This document shows, piece by piece, positions 9,351 through 19,386 of a stretch of 64,000 nucleotides of DNA (position 1 is its first letter; each line of letters starts with the position of its first letter). The stretch comes from Arachis hypogaea (lineage: Eukaryota > Streptophyta > Magnoliopsida > Fabales > Fabaceae), in contig NC_092047.1 of NCBI RefSeq assembly GCF_003086295.3, positions 62,972,054 through 63,036,053 on the forward strand, given 5' to 3'. The translations under genes were made by a program, and so were the position numbers. The notes under the pieces are model-generated. The model had not been told where the DNA came from, made no database searches, and saw only the letters and a program-made list of their open reading frames with translations.

Positions 9351-10912
9351 TGACAAACCCCATTTGTAGGGTTTATCTTGTATTGATTTTTGGGGATTTT
9401 ATCAACTTTTACCCACATTTATTCAATGAAATAGCATGGTTTTATAACTTCTCCCTTAATTGTGCTTAAGAGTGAAAACATGCTTTTTAGGACTCAAAAT
9501 AGCTAAATTTATTTCACCTTGATTCTATTAGATGCCTTGATATGTTTGTTAAGTGATTTAAGGTTTAGGAGGCAAAGATTGGATCAAGGGAATGAAGAAA
9601 GAAAGCATGAAAAGTTGGAGAACTCATGAAGAAATGAAAGAACCGGAAAGCTGTCAAGCCGACCTCTTTGCACTTAAACGACCATAACTTGAGCTACAGA
9701 GGTCCAATTGATGCGGTTCCAGTTGGGTTGGAAAGCTAACATCCGGGGCTTCGAAACGATGTAAGATTTGCCATAGTTGCATCGCGCATAGGGGCGCGCA
9801 CGCGCATGGTACGCGGACGCGCCGTTGGTGGCACATGACTCACTTAATGCAACACGTGGCCAGCGATTTTAGAAGCCTTGTGGGCCCAATCCAACTCATT
9901 TCTGATGCTATTTAAGCCAAGAATTGAAGAGGAATCAATATACTTTAATCATTAGTCATAGTTTAGTTTTAGAAGTAGTTAGAGTTAGAGAGAGAAGCTC
10001 TCCCTTCTCTCTAGAATTAGGATTAGGAATTAGGGTTAGATTAGGATCCCATAGTTCTAGGTTTAATTCAAGTCTCCTTCTACTTCTACCTTCAATTGAT
10101 GATTGCTACACTTTGGTTCTTCTCTCTATCCCTATTCTCTTGTTGTAATTTCTCTTATTTTGTTTCTAGGTTTTGTAATTGAGATACTCTTGTTCTCTTT
10201 ATTTTCTTTCAATAATGCAATTTGAGGTAATTCATGATAATTGTGATTTCCTTGATTGTTGTTGTTAATTCTTTACATTCAATTGTAGTTAGAATTCATT
10301 CTTGTTGTGATTGACTATACTTTTCTTTTGTGCCTTCCAAGTGTTTGATTAAATGCTTGGAAGAATGTTAGACTAGAATTTTATGTTCTTGGCTTGAGAA
10401 GGTAACTTAGGATTTCTTGAGTCACTAGTGTCCAATTGATTGATAGTTGATAGCCATTAACTCTAGCCTTCATTAATCCAATTAGTGGAAAGCTAGGACT
10501 TATGGACTAGGATTGATATAACTCACTTGACTTTCCTTTGTTAATCGATTTAAGGATGACTAAGTGGGATTAATCCTTGCAACTACCATACTTGTGGCTA
10601 GTGATAATGATGAAGACCCTTGACAACCAAACCTTTCCAAGACCATTTTGTGAATAAAGTTTTCCTACCATTTACTATTCACATTCCTCATCCAAAACCC
10701 CAAAATAAACAAGTCCATAACCAATAACAAGAACACTACCCTGCAAGTCCTTTGAGAGATGACCCGAGGTCCAATACTTCGGTTTATAGATTTTAGGGGT
10801 TTGTACTTGTGACAAACAAATTTTTGCATGAAAGGATTATTGTTGGTTTAGAGACTATACTTCAACGAGATTTCATTTGTGAAATTCTATACCATCAAAA
10901 ATCCAATCGTTA
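9351..10912 (+). repeat. Element A 3' LTR (1562 bp)
   Basis: Second copy of 2827-4388, same length, about ten single-base differences seen by eye. Starts TGACAAACCC directly after the PPT; its end is CGTTA where the 5' copy has CGTCA (a transition in the terminal CA). Immediately followed by GGAGG, matching the 5 bp before the 5' LTR. Confidence 0.95.
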
Positions 10913-11103
10913 GGAGGTCTAGATGGGATGGTCCATTCAAGGTGGTGGATGTCAAACCTTATGGCACAGTAGAGGTGATTCACCCTATCAATGTGATCAA
11001 GTTTAAAATCAATGGTCATAGGGTGAAGCTCTATCACACTCAACCCAAGAATGCCAAGGAGTTGGAAATTTTCCTCCTTGGGGAAGTTTCAAGTGATCAA
11101 TGA
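10913..11103 (+). pseudogene. Element B integrase C-terminus (truncated)
   Basis: Open from the LTR junction to TGA at 11101-11103. SRWDGPFKVVDV, then IKFKINGHRVKLYH and KELEIFLL are the C-terminal end of Athila-type integrase, as in F (near 50250-50440) and H (62780-62990). Everything upstream of the Arg-Trp motif is lost at the junction with element A. It fixes B as a + strand element whose 5' part is absent. Confidence 0.9.
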
Positions 11104-11114
11104 AGTCGTGCAAA

Positions 11115-11163
11115 GTCCAACTTAGGACTCTAAACCAAAATGCTTGGTGGGAGACACCCCACC
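11115..11163 (+). promoter_or_regulatory. Twin-hairpin RNA element after element B pol
   Basis: GTCC-AACTTA-GGAC (11115-11128), 17 nt ending AATGCTT, then GGTGGG-AGACAC-CCCACC (11146-11163), starting 11 nt after the pol stop. Closest match to the copy in element A. Confidence 0.8.
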
Positions 11164-11651
11164 ATGGTAACATTGTTCCAACTTTATCATTTGTATATAG
11201 CTTTTTGAATTAGTTGCTTTCTTGTGGTATGATAATTAGCTTAGCTTTGATTTGGTATTTTTGGATTAAATAAGTTGAATTGCTTGTGGATCATGAATTT
11301 ATGCTTGTTTGTATGATTTGGGGTTGGTATGTTGCTATGCTATAGGAGGAAACCTTAGTTTTGAAAAGAAAAATTTTTTTTGTAAAACATGGCACGTGTG
11401 CGTGTGCACCACCCTGTGCGTGCGCACACAACTGCATTTTTCGCTTCTTGTCCGAGCGCACGCCACTGTGCGCCCGCACACCCTTTGTAGCACCCTCTGG
11501 TCGCAGCACCAGCACTGCCTGTGCATAGGCACTGCCCTGTTTTTGATGCCCTGTGCGTGCGCACTGCCTTGTGTGTACGCACGCTTTCCCCTTATCGCGC
11601 TTCTTGTCGGCCACACAGACGTGCGCGTTCGCACACCAATTGACAGCCCTT
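11164..11651 (+). repeat. Element B 3' UTR and first part of its CpG array
   Basis: AT-rich leader to about 11390, then GTGCGTGTGCACC, GTGCGTGCGCACAC and similar short palindromic GC blocks to about 11640, separated by a spacer CACCCTCTGGTCGCAGC (about 11489). The array continues beyond element I at 21070. Overlapping ORFs on both strands here are GC-repeat artefacts. Confidence 0.75.
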
Positions 11652-13350
11652 TGGTACGCGAAATTGTGATCACACTTTTCACAACTCTGCACAACTAACC
11701 AGCAAGTGCACTGGGTCGTCCAAGTAATACCTTACGTGAGTAAGGGTCGATCCCACAGAGATTGTCGGTATGAAGCAAGCTATGGTCATCTTGTAAATTT
11801 TAGTCAGGCGGATTCAAATGGTTATGAGGTTTTGATAATTAAAAGATAAATAAAACATAAAATAAAATAAGATACTTATGTAATTCATTGGTGGGAATTT
11901 CAGATAAGCGTTTGGAGATGCTTTGTTGCTTCTGAACCTTTGCTTTCCTATTGTCTTCTTCCAATCATGTTTGCTCTTTTCCATCGCAAGCTGTATGATC
12001 CTCTTGGATGAAAAATACCAGGTACGGTTTCTGCACGGCTAATCAATTGTCGGATTTCTCGTCTCGGATAAAAAAATACCAGGTACAACTACCGCATGGC
12101 TAATCATCTGTTGGTTCTCACTAGCGTCGGAATAGGATCTCTCTATCCTTTTGCACACTGTCATTGTGCCCAACATTCGTGATTTTGAAGCTTGTCACAG
12201 TCATCCCTTCCCAGATCCTACTCAGAATACCACAGACAAGGTTTAGACTTTCTGGATCTCAGGAATGCTGCCAATTGGTTCTAGCCTCTACCACGAAGGT
12301 TCTATTCTCACGGACTCGGTCCGTGGATTAGAGACCCAAGAGAATATACTCCGGCTGTCGTCCAATGACTACGTTGAACATCATGTAGACCGCTTGTGGT
12401 TGTCAGGCACGCGGATCTTGGCTAAGCGTGTAACGAAGATAGTGGGTGATTGTCACGAGTCACCCCTTCATTCTAACTTAACTGAATTAAGTACGAGAGT
12501 ATATATTGGAGAAGAAGTAAGCGTGAATTGAAAGAGAAACAATAGTACTTGCATTAATTTATGAAGAACAGCAGAGCTCCGCACCTTAATCTATGAGGTG
12601 TAGAAACTCCACCGTAGAAAATACATAAGAGAAAAAGGTCTAGGCATGGCCGAATGGCCAGCCTCCCAGTCCAAAGATGATAAAAGGTATAAGGTCGATC
12701 AGATCCCCCACATACAATAGTAAAAAGTGCTATTTATACTAAACTAGTTACTAGGGATTACAGAAAATAAGTAACTAAGTGCAGATAGTGCAGAAATCCA
12801 CTTTTGGGGCCCACTTAGTGTGTGCTTGGGCTGAGCATTGAGCTTTACATGTGCATAGGCCTTCTCTTGAGTTAAATGCTAGCTTGGATGCCAGTTTGGG
12901 CGTTTAACTCCAGTTCTGGTGCCAGTTCTGACGTTTTACGCCAGAAAAGGGTCTCTGGCCGGCGTTTAGACGCCAGTTTGGACCAACAAATCTGGGAAAA
13001 AGTATGGACTATTATATATTGCTGGAAAGCCCAAGATGTCTACTTTCCAAAGCAATTGAGAGCGCGCTAATTGGGCCTCTGTAGCTCCAGAAAATCCACT
13101 TTGAGTGCAGGAGGGTCAGAATCCAACAGCATCTACAGTCCTTTCTCAGCCTCTGAATCAGATTTTTGCTCAGGTCCCTCTATTTCAGCCAGAAAATACC
13201 TGAAATTACAGAAAAATACACAAACTCATAGTAAAGTCTAGAAATGTAATTTTTGCATAAAAATTAATTAAATATAATAAAAAGTAACTAAAACATACTA
13301 AAAACTATGTAAAAACAATGCCAAAAAGGGTATAAATTATCCACTCATCA
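11652..13350 (-). repeat. Element I 3' LTR (1699 bp)
   Basis: Plus-strand start TGGTACGCGAAATTG, end CTCATCA. On the minus strand the order is: U3 palindrome island of GGCGTTTAACGCC type (about 12895-12985), TATAAATA box (plus TATTTATA near 12731), GGCC hairpin (12647-12660), R/U5 hairpin CCTTAC-GTGA-GTAAGG (11730-11745), terminal TACCA. An ORF at 12265-12531 is LTR sequence, not a gene; it recurs in the other LTR at the same place. Confidence 0.93.
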
Positions 13351-13386
13351 CAACACCACTTAAATTGTTGCTTGTCCCCAAGCAAC
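13351..13386 (-). promoter_or_regulatory. Element I 3' PPT with RGGA-loop hairpin
   Basis: Minus strand: GTTGCTTG-GGGA-CAAGCAAC (13386-13367, perfect 8-bp stem), 4-5 nt, then TTAAGTGGTGTTG touching the LTR at 13350. Same design as in A and B with unrelated stem sequence. Confidence 0.85.
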
Positions 13387-14477
13387 TAAAAACAAAATAG
13401 GATAAAAAGAAGAGAAAATACAATAAATTTCAAAAATATCAACGAAGATTAGTTATAATTAGATGAGCGGGACTAGTAGCTTTTTGCCTCTGAACAGTTT
13501 TGGCATCTCACTTTATCCTTTGAAGTTCAGAATTATTGGCATTCATAGGAACTCATAATTCAGATAGTGTTATTGATTCTCCTAGTTTAGTGTGTCGATT
13601 CTTAAACACAGCTACTTTATGAGTCTTGGCCGTGAACCTAAGCATTTTGTTTTCCAGTATTACCACCGGATACATAAATGCCACAGACACATAACTGGGT
13701 GAATCTTTTCAGATTGTGACTCAGCTTTGCTAGAGTCCCCAGTTAGAGGTGCCCAGAGTTCTTAAGCACACTCTTTTTGCTTTGGACCACGACTTTAACC
13801 GCTCAGTCTCAAGCTTTTCACTTGACACCTTCATGCCACAAGCACATGGTTAGGGACAGCTTGATTTAGCCGCTTAGGCTAGGATTTTATTCCTTTGGGC
13901 CCTCCTATCCATTAATGATCAAAGCCTTGGATCCTTTTTACCCTTGCATTTTGGTTTAAAGAGCTATTGGCTTTTTCTGCTTGTTTTTTTTTTTTTCTTT
14001 CTTTTTTTTTATTTTTTTGCCATTTTTTTATTTTCTTTTTTTTTTTTGCAAGCTTTGTATTTTTCACTGCTTTTTCTTGCTTCAAGAATCAATTTTATGA
14101 TTTTTCAGATTATCAATAACATTTTTCTTTTTTCATTATTCTTTCAAGAGCCAACAATTTTAACATTCATAAACTTCACTATAAAAAATATGCACTGTTC
14201 AAACATTCATTCAGAAAACAAAAAAGTATTGCCACCACATCAAAATAATTAAACTATTTTCAACATAGAAGTCGAAATTCATGTACTTCTTTTTCTTTTT
14301 CAGAAAACATTTTTCATTTAAGAAAGGTGAAGGATTCATAGAACATTCATAGCTTTAAGACATAGACACTAAACACTAATGATCATGTAATAAAGACACA
14401 AACATAGCTAAAACATAAAGCATAAAAACCGAAAACAGAAAAGAAAATAAACAAGGAGATTAAAGAACGGGTCCACC
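13387..14477 (-). other. Element I 3' non-coding region
   Basis: No supported gene. Contains long T-rich runs (about 13980-14050) and AT-rich sequence shared closely with G (39018-40080). The ORF at 13944-14252 is a poly-T artefact. Confidence 0.6.
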
Positions 14478-14769
14478 TTAGTGAGGGCGGCTAGTTCTTT
14501 CTCTTGAAGATCCTATGGAGTGCCTGAGCTCCTCAATATCTCTTCCTTGCCTTTGTTGCTCCTCTCTCATGGCTCTTTGGTCCTCTCTGATTTCATGGAG
14601 GATAATAGAGTGCTCTTGTTGAGCTCCATGAGTGGACTCTCTTGTTTGCTCCATTCCCTTTCTAGTGATGGGCTTTTGAGATGACTTTGTCCATCTCCCA
14701 TGACTTGGAGTTGGAAGCAACTGCCTTTCCTTTCCTCTTCCTAAAGGTTTCTCCGGCCTTAGGTGCCAT
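14478..14769 (-). pseudogene. Element I reduced third ORF (basic N-terminus plus coiled coil)
   Basis: From ATG at 14769 the frame gives MAPKAGETFRKRKGKAVAS, a basic, NLS-like start, then stops. In another frame the segment to 14478 reads HSIILHEIREDQRAMREEQQRQ and on to GRDIEELRHSI, a strongly helical heptad-rich stretch ending at TGA. Together they look like the two ends of the Athila third ORF (compare F at 52227, which starts MATKKGKEKTSRKPAAKR) with the central conserved domain deleted and one frameshift. G has a homologous unit at 40459. Function unknown. Confidence 0.55.
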
Positions 14770-14805
14770 TAATGGTTATGGAAAAATAAAAAGCAGAGCT
14801 GTTTC

Positions 14806-14843
14806 CACACCAAACTTAAAAGGTTTGCTCGTCCTCAAGCAAA
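14806..14843 (-). promoter_or_regulatory. Internal hairpin-PPT unit of element I
   Basis: Minus strand: TTTGCTTG-AGGA-CGAGCAAA (14843-14824, one G-U pair), then CCTTTTAAGTTTGGTGTGG. A second copy of the unit next to the 3' LTR, located about 40 nt before the ATG of the reduced third ORF. Confidence 0.7.
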
Positions 14844-15149
14844 ATAAGATAGAAGGGAGTAGAAGAAGAATGATGCAATTAATTTTGAAAACTTATTACT
14901 GTATGCAAGAAAAATTAAAAAGAGTTAAAAAGAATTTGAAAAGATATGTAAGTTTTGAAAACGTTTTGGAAGGAATTAAAAAGAATTGAAAAAAGAATTA
15001 AAAAGAATTGGAGAGATTATTAATATTTGAAAATAGAAATTGAAAGATGAACGTTTAAAATATGTTTGATGCAAAAAATTATGAATTAAAACATGAAAAA
15101 TTGAAAAAAATCGAATTGGAAACAAAATTACCTCCCTTGTGTCATCCTG
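14844..15149 (-). other. A-rich non-coding spacer in element I
   Basis: Low-complexity A/G-rich sequence with repeated AAAAAGAATT-type words. No gene or clear signal seen; the ORF starting at 14681 (+) is an artefact. Confidence 0.5.
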
Positions 15150-15420
15150 GCGTTAAACGCCCAGAATGCTATCCATTCTGGCGTTTAACACCCACTTGAC
15201 TGCCTCTTTGGGCGTTTAACGCCCAGCCAGATACCCTGGTTGGTGTTAAATGCCAGGAATCCTTCTTTACTGGGCGTTTTTTTGAACGCCCAAAATGCTG
15301 CCTTTTCTGGCTTTAAATGCCCAGAATGCTGCCCATTCTGGCGTTTAACGCTCAGAATGCTGCCTACATGGGCGTTAAACACCTATTCTGCTATCCTTAC
15401 TCGCGTTTAAACGCCAGTAA
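15150..15420 (-). repeat. GGCGTTTAACGCC palindrome array, element I 3' UTR
   Basis: About ten variants of a short palindrome such as GGCGTTTAACGCCCAG, GGCGTTAAACGCCCAG and GCGTTTAAACGCCAG, spaced some 25-35 bp apart and joined by CTGCC/TTCTGG spacers. The same motif class forms the U3 island of this family's LTRs. Confidence 0.85.
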
Positions 15421-15576
15421 GCCTGTCCTCTAGAGTGTGCTATTTTTTATGCTGTTTTTTATTTCGCTTTAATTCTGCAGCTGTTTTTATGACTCCACAT
15501 GATCATCAACCTAAAGAAAACATAACATGGTAATGGAAAATAAATGTCTATAAAAAAATAAATATAATTAAATAAC

Positions 15577-15623
15577 ATTGGTTTGCCTCCCAATAAGCAT
15601 TTTTTTAATGTCAATAACTTGAC
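15577..15623 (-). promoter_or_regulatory. Twin-hairpin RNA element after element I protease
   Basis: Minus strand: GTCAA-GTTA-TTGAC (15623-15610), an A-rich spacer with AATGCTT, then ATTGG-(8 nt)-CCAAT (15594-15577). Same position and spacing as the + strand copies in A, B, F and H, but hairpin 1 and the outer pairs of hairpin 2 are different and still paired. It begins 20 nt after the protease stop. Confidence 0.75.
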
Positions 15624-15642
15624 AGTGAGCTCTTAGAGAGCT

Positions 15643-16203
15643 TCACAGAGACTCAGAGCTTGATGGTGGCCTTCCAACACCAAACTTAGAAGTTGAGTGT
15701 GGGGGTTCTGTTTGACTTTGTATTGAGAGAAGCTTTTCATGCTTCCTCTCCATGGTTAAAGAAGAAGATCCTTGAGCCTTAAACACAAGGTAGTCCTCAT
15801 TCAATTGAAGGACTAACTCTCCTCTGTCTACATCAATCACAGCCCTTACTGTGGCCAGGAAGGGTCTTCCAAGGATAATGGATTCAACCTCATCCTTCCC
15901 AGTGTTTAGGATTATGAAGTCAGCAGGGATGTACAGGCCTTTAACCTTCACTAAGACATCCTCTACAAGTCCATAAGCCTGTTTCATTGATTTGTCTGCC
16001 ATCTCTAGTAAGATTCTTGCAGCTTGTACCTCAAAGATCTCTAGTTTCTGCATTACAGAGAGTGGCATGACATTTATTCCTGACCCCAGGTCACACAGAG
16101 CCTTCTCATAGGTCATGGTGCCTATGGTACAAGGTATTAAGAACTTTCTGGGATCCAGTTTCTTCTGAGGTAATTTTTGTTGAACCAAGGCATTCAGTTT
16201 CAT
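15643..16203 (-). CDS. Element I retropepsin-like protease (186 codons)
   Basis: Aspartic protease of gypsy type that processes Gag. CDLGSGINVMPLSV (catalytic Asp near residue 38, D-L-G in place of the usual D-S/T-G, as in Athila) and the ILGRPFLAT flap-end motif are visible, followed by VIDVDRGELVLQL. It is in the same frame as gag and separated from it by a single TAA (16204-16206 region) reading E-E-stop-V-A-R-Y-L-G before this Met. In G the same codon is TAG. Compared with G the segment between MKLNA and LPQKK lacks about 19 codons. The frame is intact; whether it is made as a separate protein or by readthrough is unknown. Confidence 0.85.
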   Translation of the reverse strand: MKLNALVQQKLPQKKLDPRKFLIPCTIGTMTYEKALCDLGSGINVMPLSVMQKLEIFEVQAARILLEMADKSMKQAYGLVEDVLVKVKGLYIPADFIILNTGKDEVESIILGRPFLATVRAVIDVDRGELVLQLNEDYLVFKAQGSSSLTMERKHEKLLSIQSQTEPPHSTSKFGVGRPPSSSESL

Positions 16204-16206
16204 GAT

Positions 16207-17838
16207 TGTTCCTAGATACCGAGCTACTTACTCTTCAACAATATCTTCATCAGAGCTTATGAACTGCAGCATTAAGTTCCATGGAATCTCTATGGTCTCT
16301 ATATGAGCTTCAGATTCCTTTGGTTCCTAAATAGGGAACTCCTTATTGGTCAGTGGACGTCCAGCAAGGTCTTCTTCACTGGAAATCACTGCCTTTTTAC
16401 TCTCTCCAGGTTCGGCCACTTTGGCTATAGTTATGGCCTTGCACTCTCTTTTGGGATTCTCTTCTGTATTTCTTGGGAGAGTACTAGGAGGAGTTTCAGT
16501 AACTCTTTTACTCAGGTGACCCACTTGTGCCTCCAAATTTCTGATGGAGGACCTTGTTTCAGTCATGTAACTGAGAGTGGTCTTAGATAGATCAGAGATT
16601 ATGGTTGCTAAGTCAGAGAGGCTCTGCCTAGAATTCTCTGTCTATTGCTGAGAAGATGATGGAAAAGACTTGCTATTGCTAAACCTATTTCTCCCACCAT
16701 TATTATTATTGAAGTCTTGATTAGGCTTCTGCTGATCCTTCCATGAGAAATTCAGATGATTCCTCCATGAAGGATTATAAGTGTTTCCATAGGATTCTCC
16801 CACGTAATTCACTTCTTCCATTCCAGGATTCTCAGGGTCATAAGCTTCTCCTTCAGAGGAGGCTTCTTTAGTACTGCCGGATGCAGCTTGCAATCCAGTC
16901 AGATTCTGAGAAATGATATTGACTTGCTGAGTCAATATTTTATTCTGAACCAATATGACATTCAGAGTATCAATCTTAAGAACTCTTTTCTTCTGAGTCA
17001 TCCCATTATTCACAGGATTTCTTTCGGAAGTGTACATGAACTGGTTTTTTGCAACCATCTCAATGAGTTCCTGGGCTTCTGCAAGGGTTTTCTTCAGATG
17101 AAGAGATCCACCAGCAGAGTGGTCCAATGACATCTTGGACAATTCAGATAGACTATCATAGAATATACATAAGATGATCTATTCTAAAAGCATGTCAGAA
17201 GGACACCTTCTGATCAATTACTTATATCTTTCCCAAGCTTCATAGAGGGATTCACCTTCCTTCTGTCTGAAGGTTTGAACTTCCACTCTAAGCTTGTTCA
17301 TCTTTTGAGGTGGAAAGAATTTGGCCAAGAAAGCATTGACCAACTTTTCCCAAGAGTTCAGGCTTTCTTTAGGTTGTGAGTCCAACCATATCCGAGCTCT
17401 GTCTTTTACAGCAAAGGGGAAAAGTAGAAGTCTATAGACCTTGGGATTAACCCCAATGGTCTTAACAGTGTCACAGATTTGCAAGAATTTAGCTAAGAAC
17501 TGATGAGGATCTTCCAATGGAAGTCCATGAAACTTGCAATTCTGCTACATTAGAGAAACTAATTGAGGCTTAAGCTCAAAGTTGTTTGCTCCAATTGTAG
17601 GAATTGGGATGCTTCTTCCATAGAAGTCGGAAGTTGGTGCAGTAAAGTCACCCAGCACCTTCTTTACATCTCCACCATTGTTGTTGGGTTCGACTGCCAT
17701 GTCTGCTTCTTTTTCAAAATTTTATGTAAGGTCCTCTCCGGAGTGTTGTGCTTTAGCTTCTCTTAGCTTCCTCTTTAGAGTCCTTTCAGGTTCAGGATTA
17801 GCTTCAACAAGAATGTCCTTATCCTTGTTCCTGCTCAT
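16207..17838 (-). pseudogene. Element I gag (broken by several stops)
   Basis: ATG at 17838 begins MSRNKDKD, matching the intact start in G (43648). The retrotransposon gag core is readable (LLFPFAVKDRARIWLDSQ, LVNAFLAKFFPPQK, GESLYEAWERYK), then a variable Q/N-rich C-terminal part. All pieces are in one frame, broken by at least five stops: TAA after GEDLT, TAG after SLM, TAA after ERYK, TAG in the DMLLE stop I stretch, TAG after SSQQ, and TAG after EFPI. Most are single transitions from Gln or Trp codons. No CCHC knuckle is seen. Gag would package RNA and form particles; this copy cannot. Confidence 0.88.
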
Positions 17839-19362
17839 ATGAAAAAGATGAGAACAAAGAGAGAATAGGAATCCTCTATGTCACAGTATAGAGATTCCTT
17901 TATGTGAGTATAAGAATAGAAGAATAGAAGAATGAAAAGAGAGAGGAGATGAGTAATTCGAACAGAGAAGAGAGAGAGGGGTTCGAATTATGAGTAGAAG
18001 AGAAGTGTTAGTAATTAAATAGAAAGAGATGAGAGAGAGAGTATTTGAATATTAATTAAAATAAAAGAAAAATGTTTTTGTTTTTATTTTAATTATAAGT
18101 TAGAATTCGAAATTTAAGAAAAGAAATAAAATAAAATTAGAATTTAAAATAATTAGTTAATTAAAAAGAATTTTGAAAAAGTGGTTAGTTGTTTTCGAAA
18201 ATGAGAAGTGAAAAAGTAGTTAAGTAATTTTCAATTTGCTTTTATTTCTTTTGGGAAAAAGATAAGAAATAGTAAACTTTTTAAAATTAAAACAAACAGG
18301 TCAAATAGTTAGTTGAAAAAGATTTTGAAATTAAAATTTTAAAAAGATATGATTGAAATTTATTTTGAAAAAGATTTGAAAAAGAAATTAAAAAATATTT
18401 GATTTTTAAAATTAAAGTTGATGACTTGACTAACAAGAAACAACTAAATTTAAAAATTTTTGACTAAATCAATCAAAAATTTCGAAATTTATGAGTAAAA
18501 TAAGGAAAAGATATTATTTTTTATTTTTTTGAATTAATGAAGAAAGAGAAAAACAACAAAATAACACAAGACATAAAAATTTAAGATCAAATCAAATAAT
18601 GCATGCAAGAACACTTTGAATGTCAAGATGAATACCAAGAACACTTTGAAGATCATGATGAACAACAAGAACATACTTTTGAAATTTTTTTTAGAAAAGA
18701 AACACATGCAAGACACCAAACTTAAAAATTTTTAATGTTTAGGCACTATAAATTCGAAAATGCATATGAAAAACAACAAAAAGCACAAAACAAGAAAATC
18801 ACAAGATCAAACAAAGAAAATCATCAAGAACAACTTGAAGATCAAGAAAGAACACATGATGAATTTTCGAAAATTTTAAGAAAGTTTAAAAACATGCAAT
18901 TGACACTAAACTTAAAATTTGACACAAGACTCAAACAAGAAACATAAATTTTTTTTATTTTATTAAATTTTTGTATATTTTTCGAAATTATTTTGGAAAA
19001 AGAAAATAAAGAAATTCAAAATTTTTAATAAGAATTCCAGGATTCGTGAAATGTTAGTCTAAAACTTCGGTCCAAAAGAATTAGACATGGCCAAATGGCC
19101 AGCCAAGCTTTAGCATAACAAATACAGACATGTCCTTTCTACAATGAAAAGTGGAAACCACAGTCCAAAAGATTAGACATGGCTTAAAAGCCAGCTAGAC
19201 TTCAACATATCTCATGAAGCTCTAGAATTCATTCTTAAAAATTTTTATGAATTTTTTGAAAACTATTTTTTTTTCGAAAATAAAAATAAAAAGCTTAAAC
19301 ATAAAATAAAATTACCCAATCTAAGCAACAAGATGAACCGTCAATTGTCCAAACTCGAACAA
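17839..19362 (-). other. Element I long leader with GGCC-type hairpins
   Basis: About 1.5 kb between PBS and gag, A-rich and non-coding. Near the PBS are two hairpins: TGGCC-AAAT-GGCCA (19088-19101) and TGGCT-TAAA-AGCCA (19180-19193), each in a TAGACATGGC...GCCAGC context with compensating C-G to T-A change. A degenerate direct repeat (AATGTCAAGATGAA... type) lies at about 18610-18665. PPT-like CACCAAACTTAAA words occur at 18715 and 18903. The location suits an RNA packaging signal. Confidence 0.65.
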
Positions 19363-19380
19363 TCCCCGACAACGGCGCCA
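19363..19380 (-). other. Element I primer-binding site (tRNA-Asp)
   Basis: Minus strand TGGCGCCGTTGTCGGGGA, one mismatch (T for C) to the tRNA-Asp complement; 6 bp from the LTR. Confidence 0.93.
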
Positions 19381-19386
19381 AAAACT

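Larger units (their letters stand above)
2827..10912 (+). mobile_element. Element A: young, complete non-autonomous Athila-like LTR retrotransposon
   Basis: Two LTRs of exactly 1562 bp (2827-4388, 9351-10912) flank a PBS for tRNA-Asp, one unusual ORF in the gag position, a long non-coding 3' region and a PPT. By eye the LTRs differ at about ten substitutions and no indels, so insertion is recent. No protease, RT, RNase H or integrase motif is seen, so it must move with enzymes supplied in trans. LTR ends are TGAC...GTCA (GTTA in the 3' copy). The 5 bp on both sides are GGAGG (2822-2826 and 10913-10917), compatible with a target-site duplication, although the flanks belong to two different elements in opposite orientation. 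Confidence 0.93.

Noticed and set aside
11291..11698. Several Cys/Arg-rich ORFs on both strands
   Set aside because: Translations of the CpG array of element B, no family match.
12265..12531. 88-codon + strand ORF, repeated at 19999-20265
   Set aside because: Same place in both LTRs of element I, antisense to the element; a shared frame of LTR leader sequence rather than a gene.
15150..15420. CRISPR-like regularly spaced repeats
   Set aside because: Short palindromes in an LTR retrotransposon of a plant genome; spacers are degenerate and also repeated, no cas genes.
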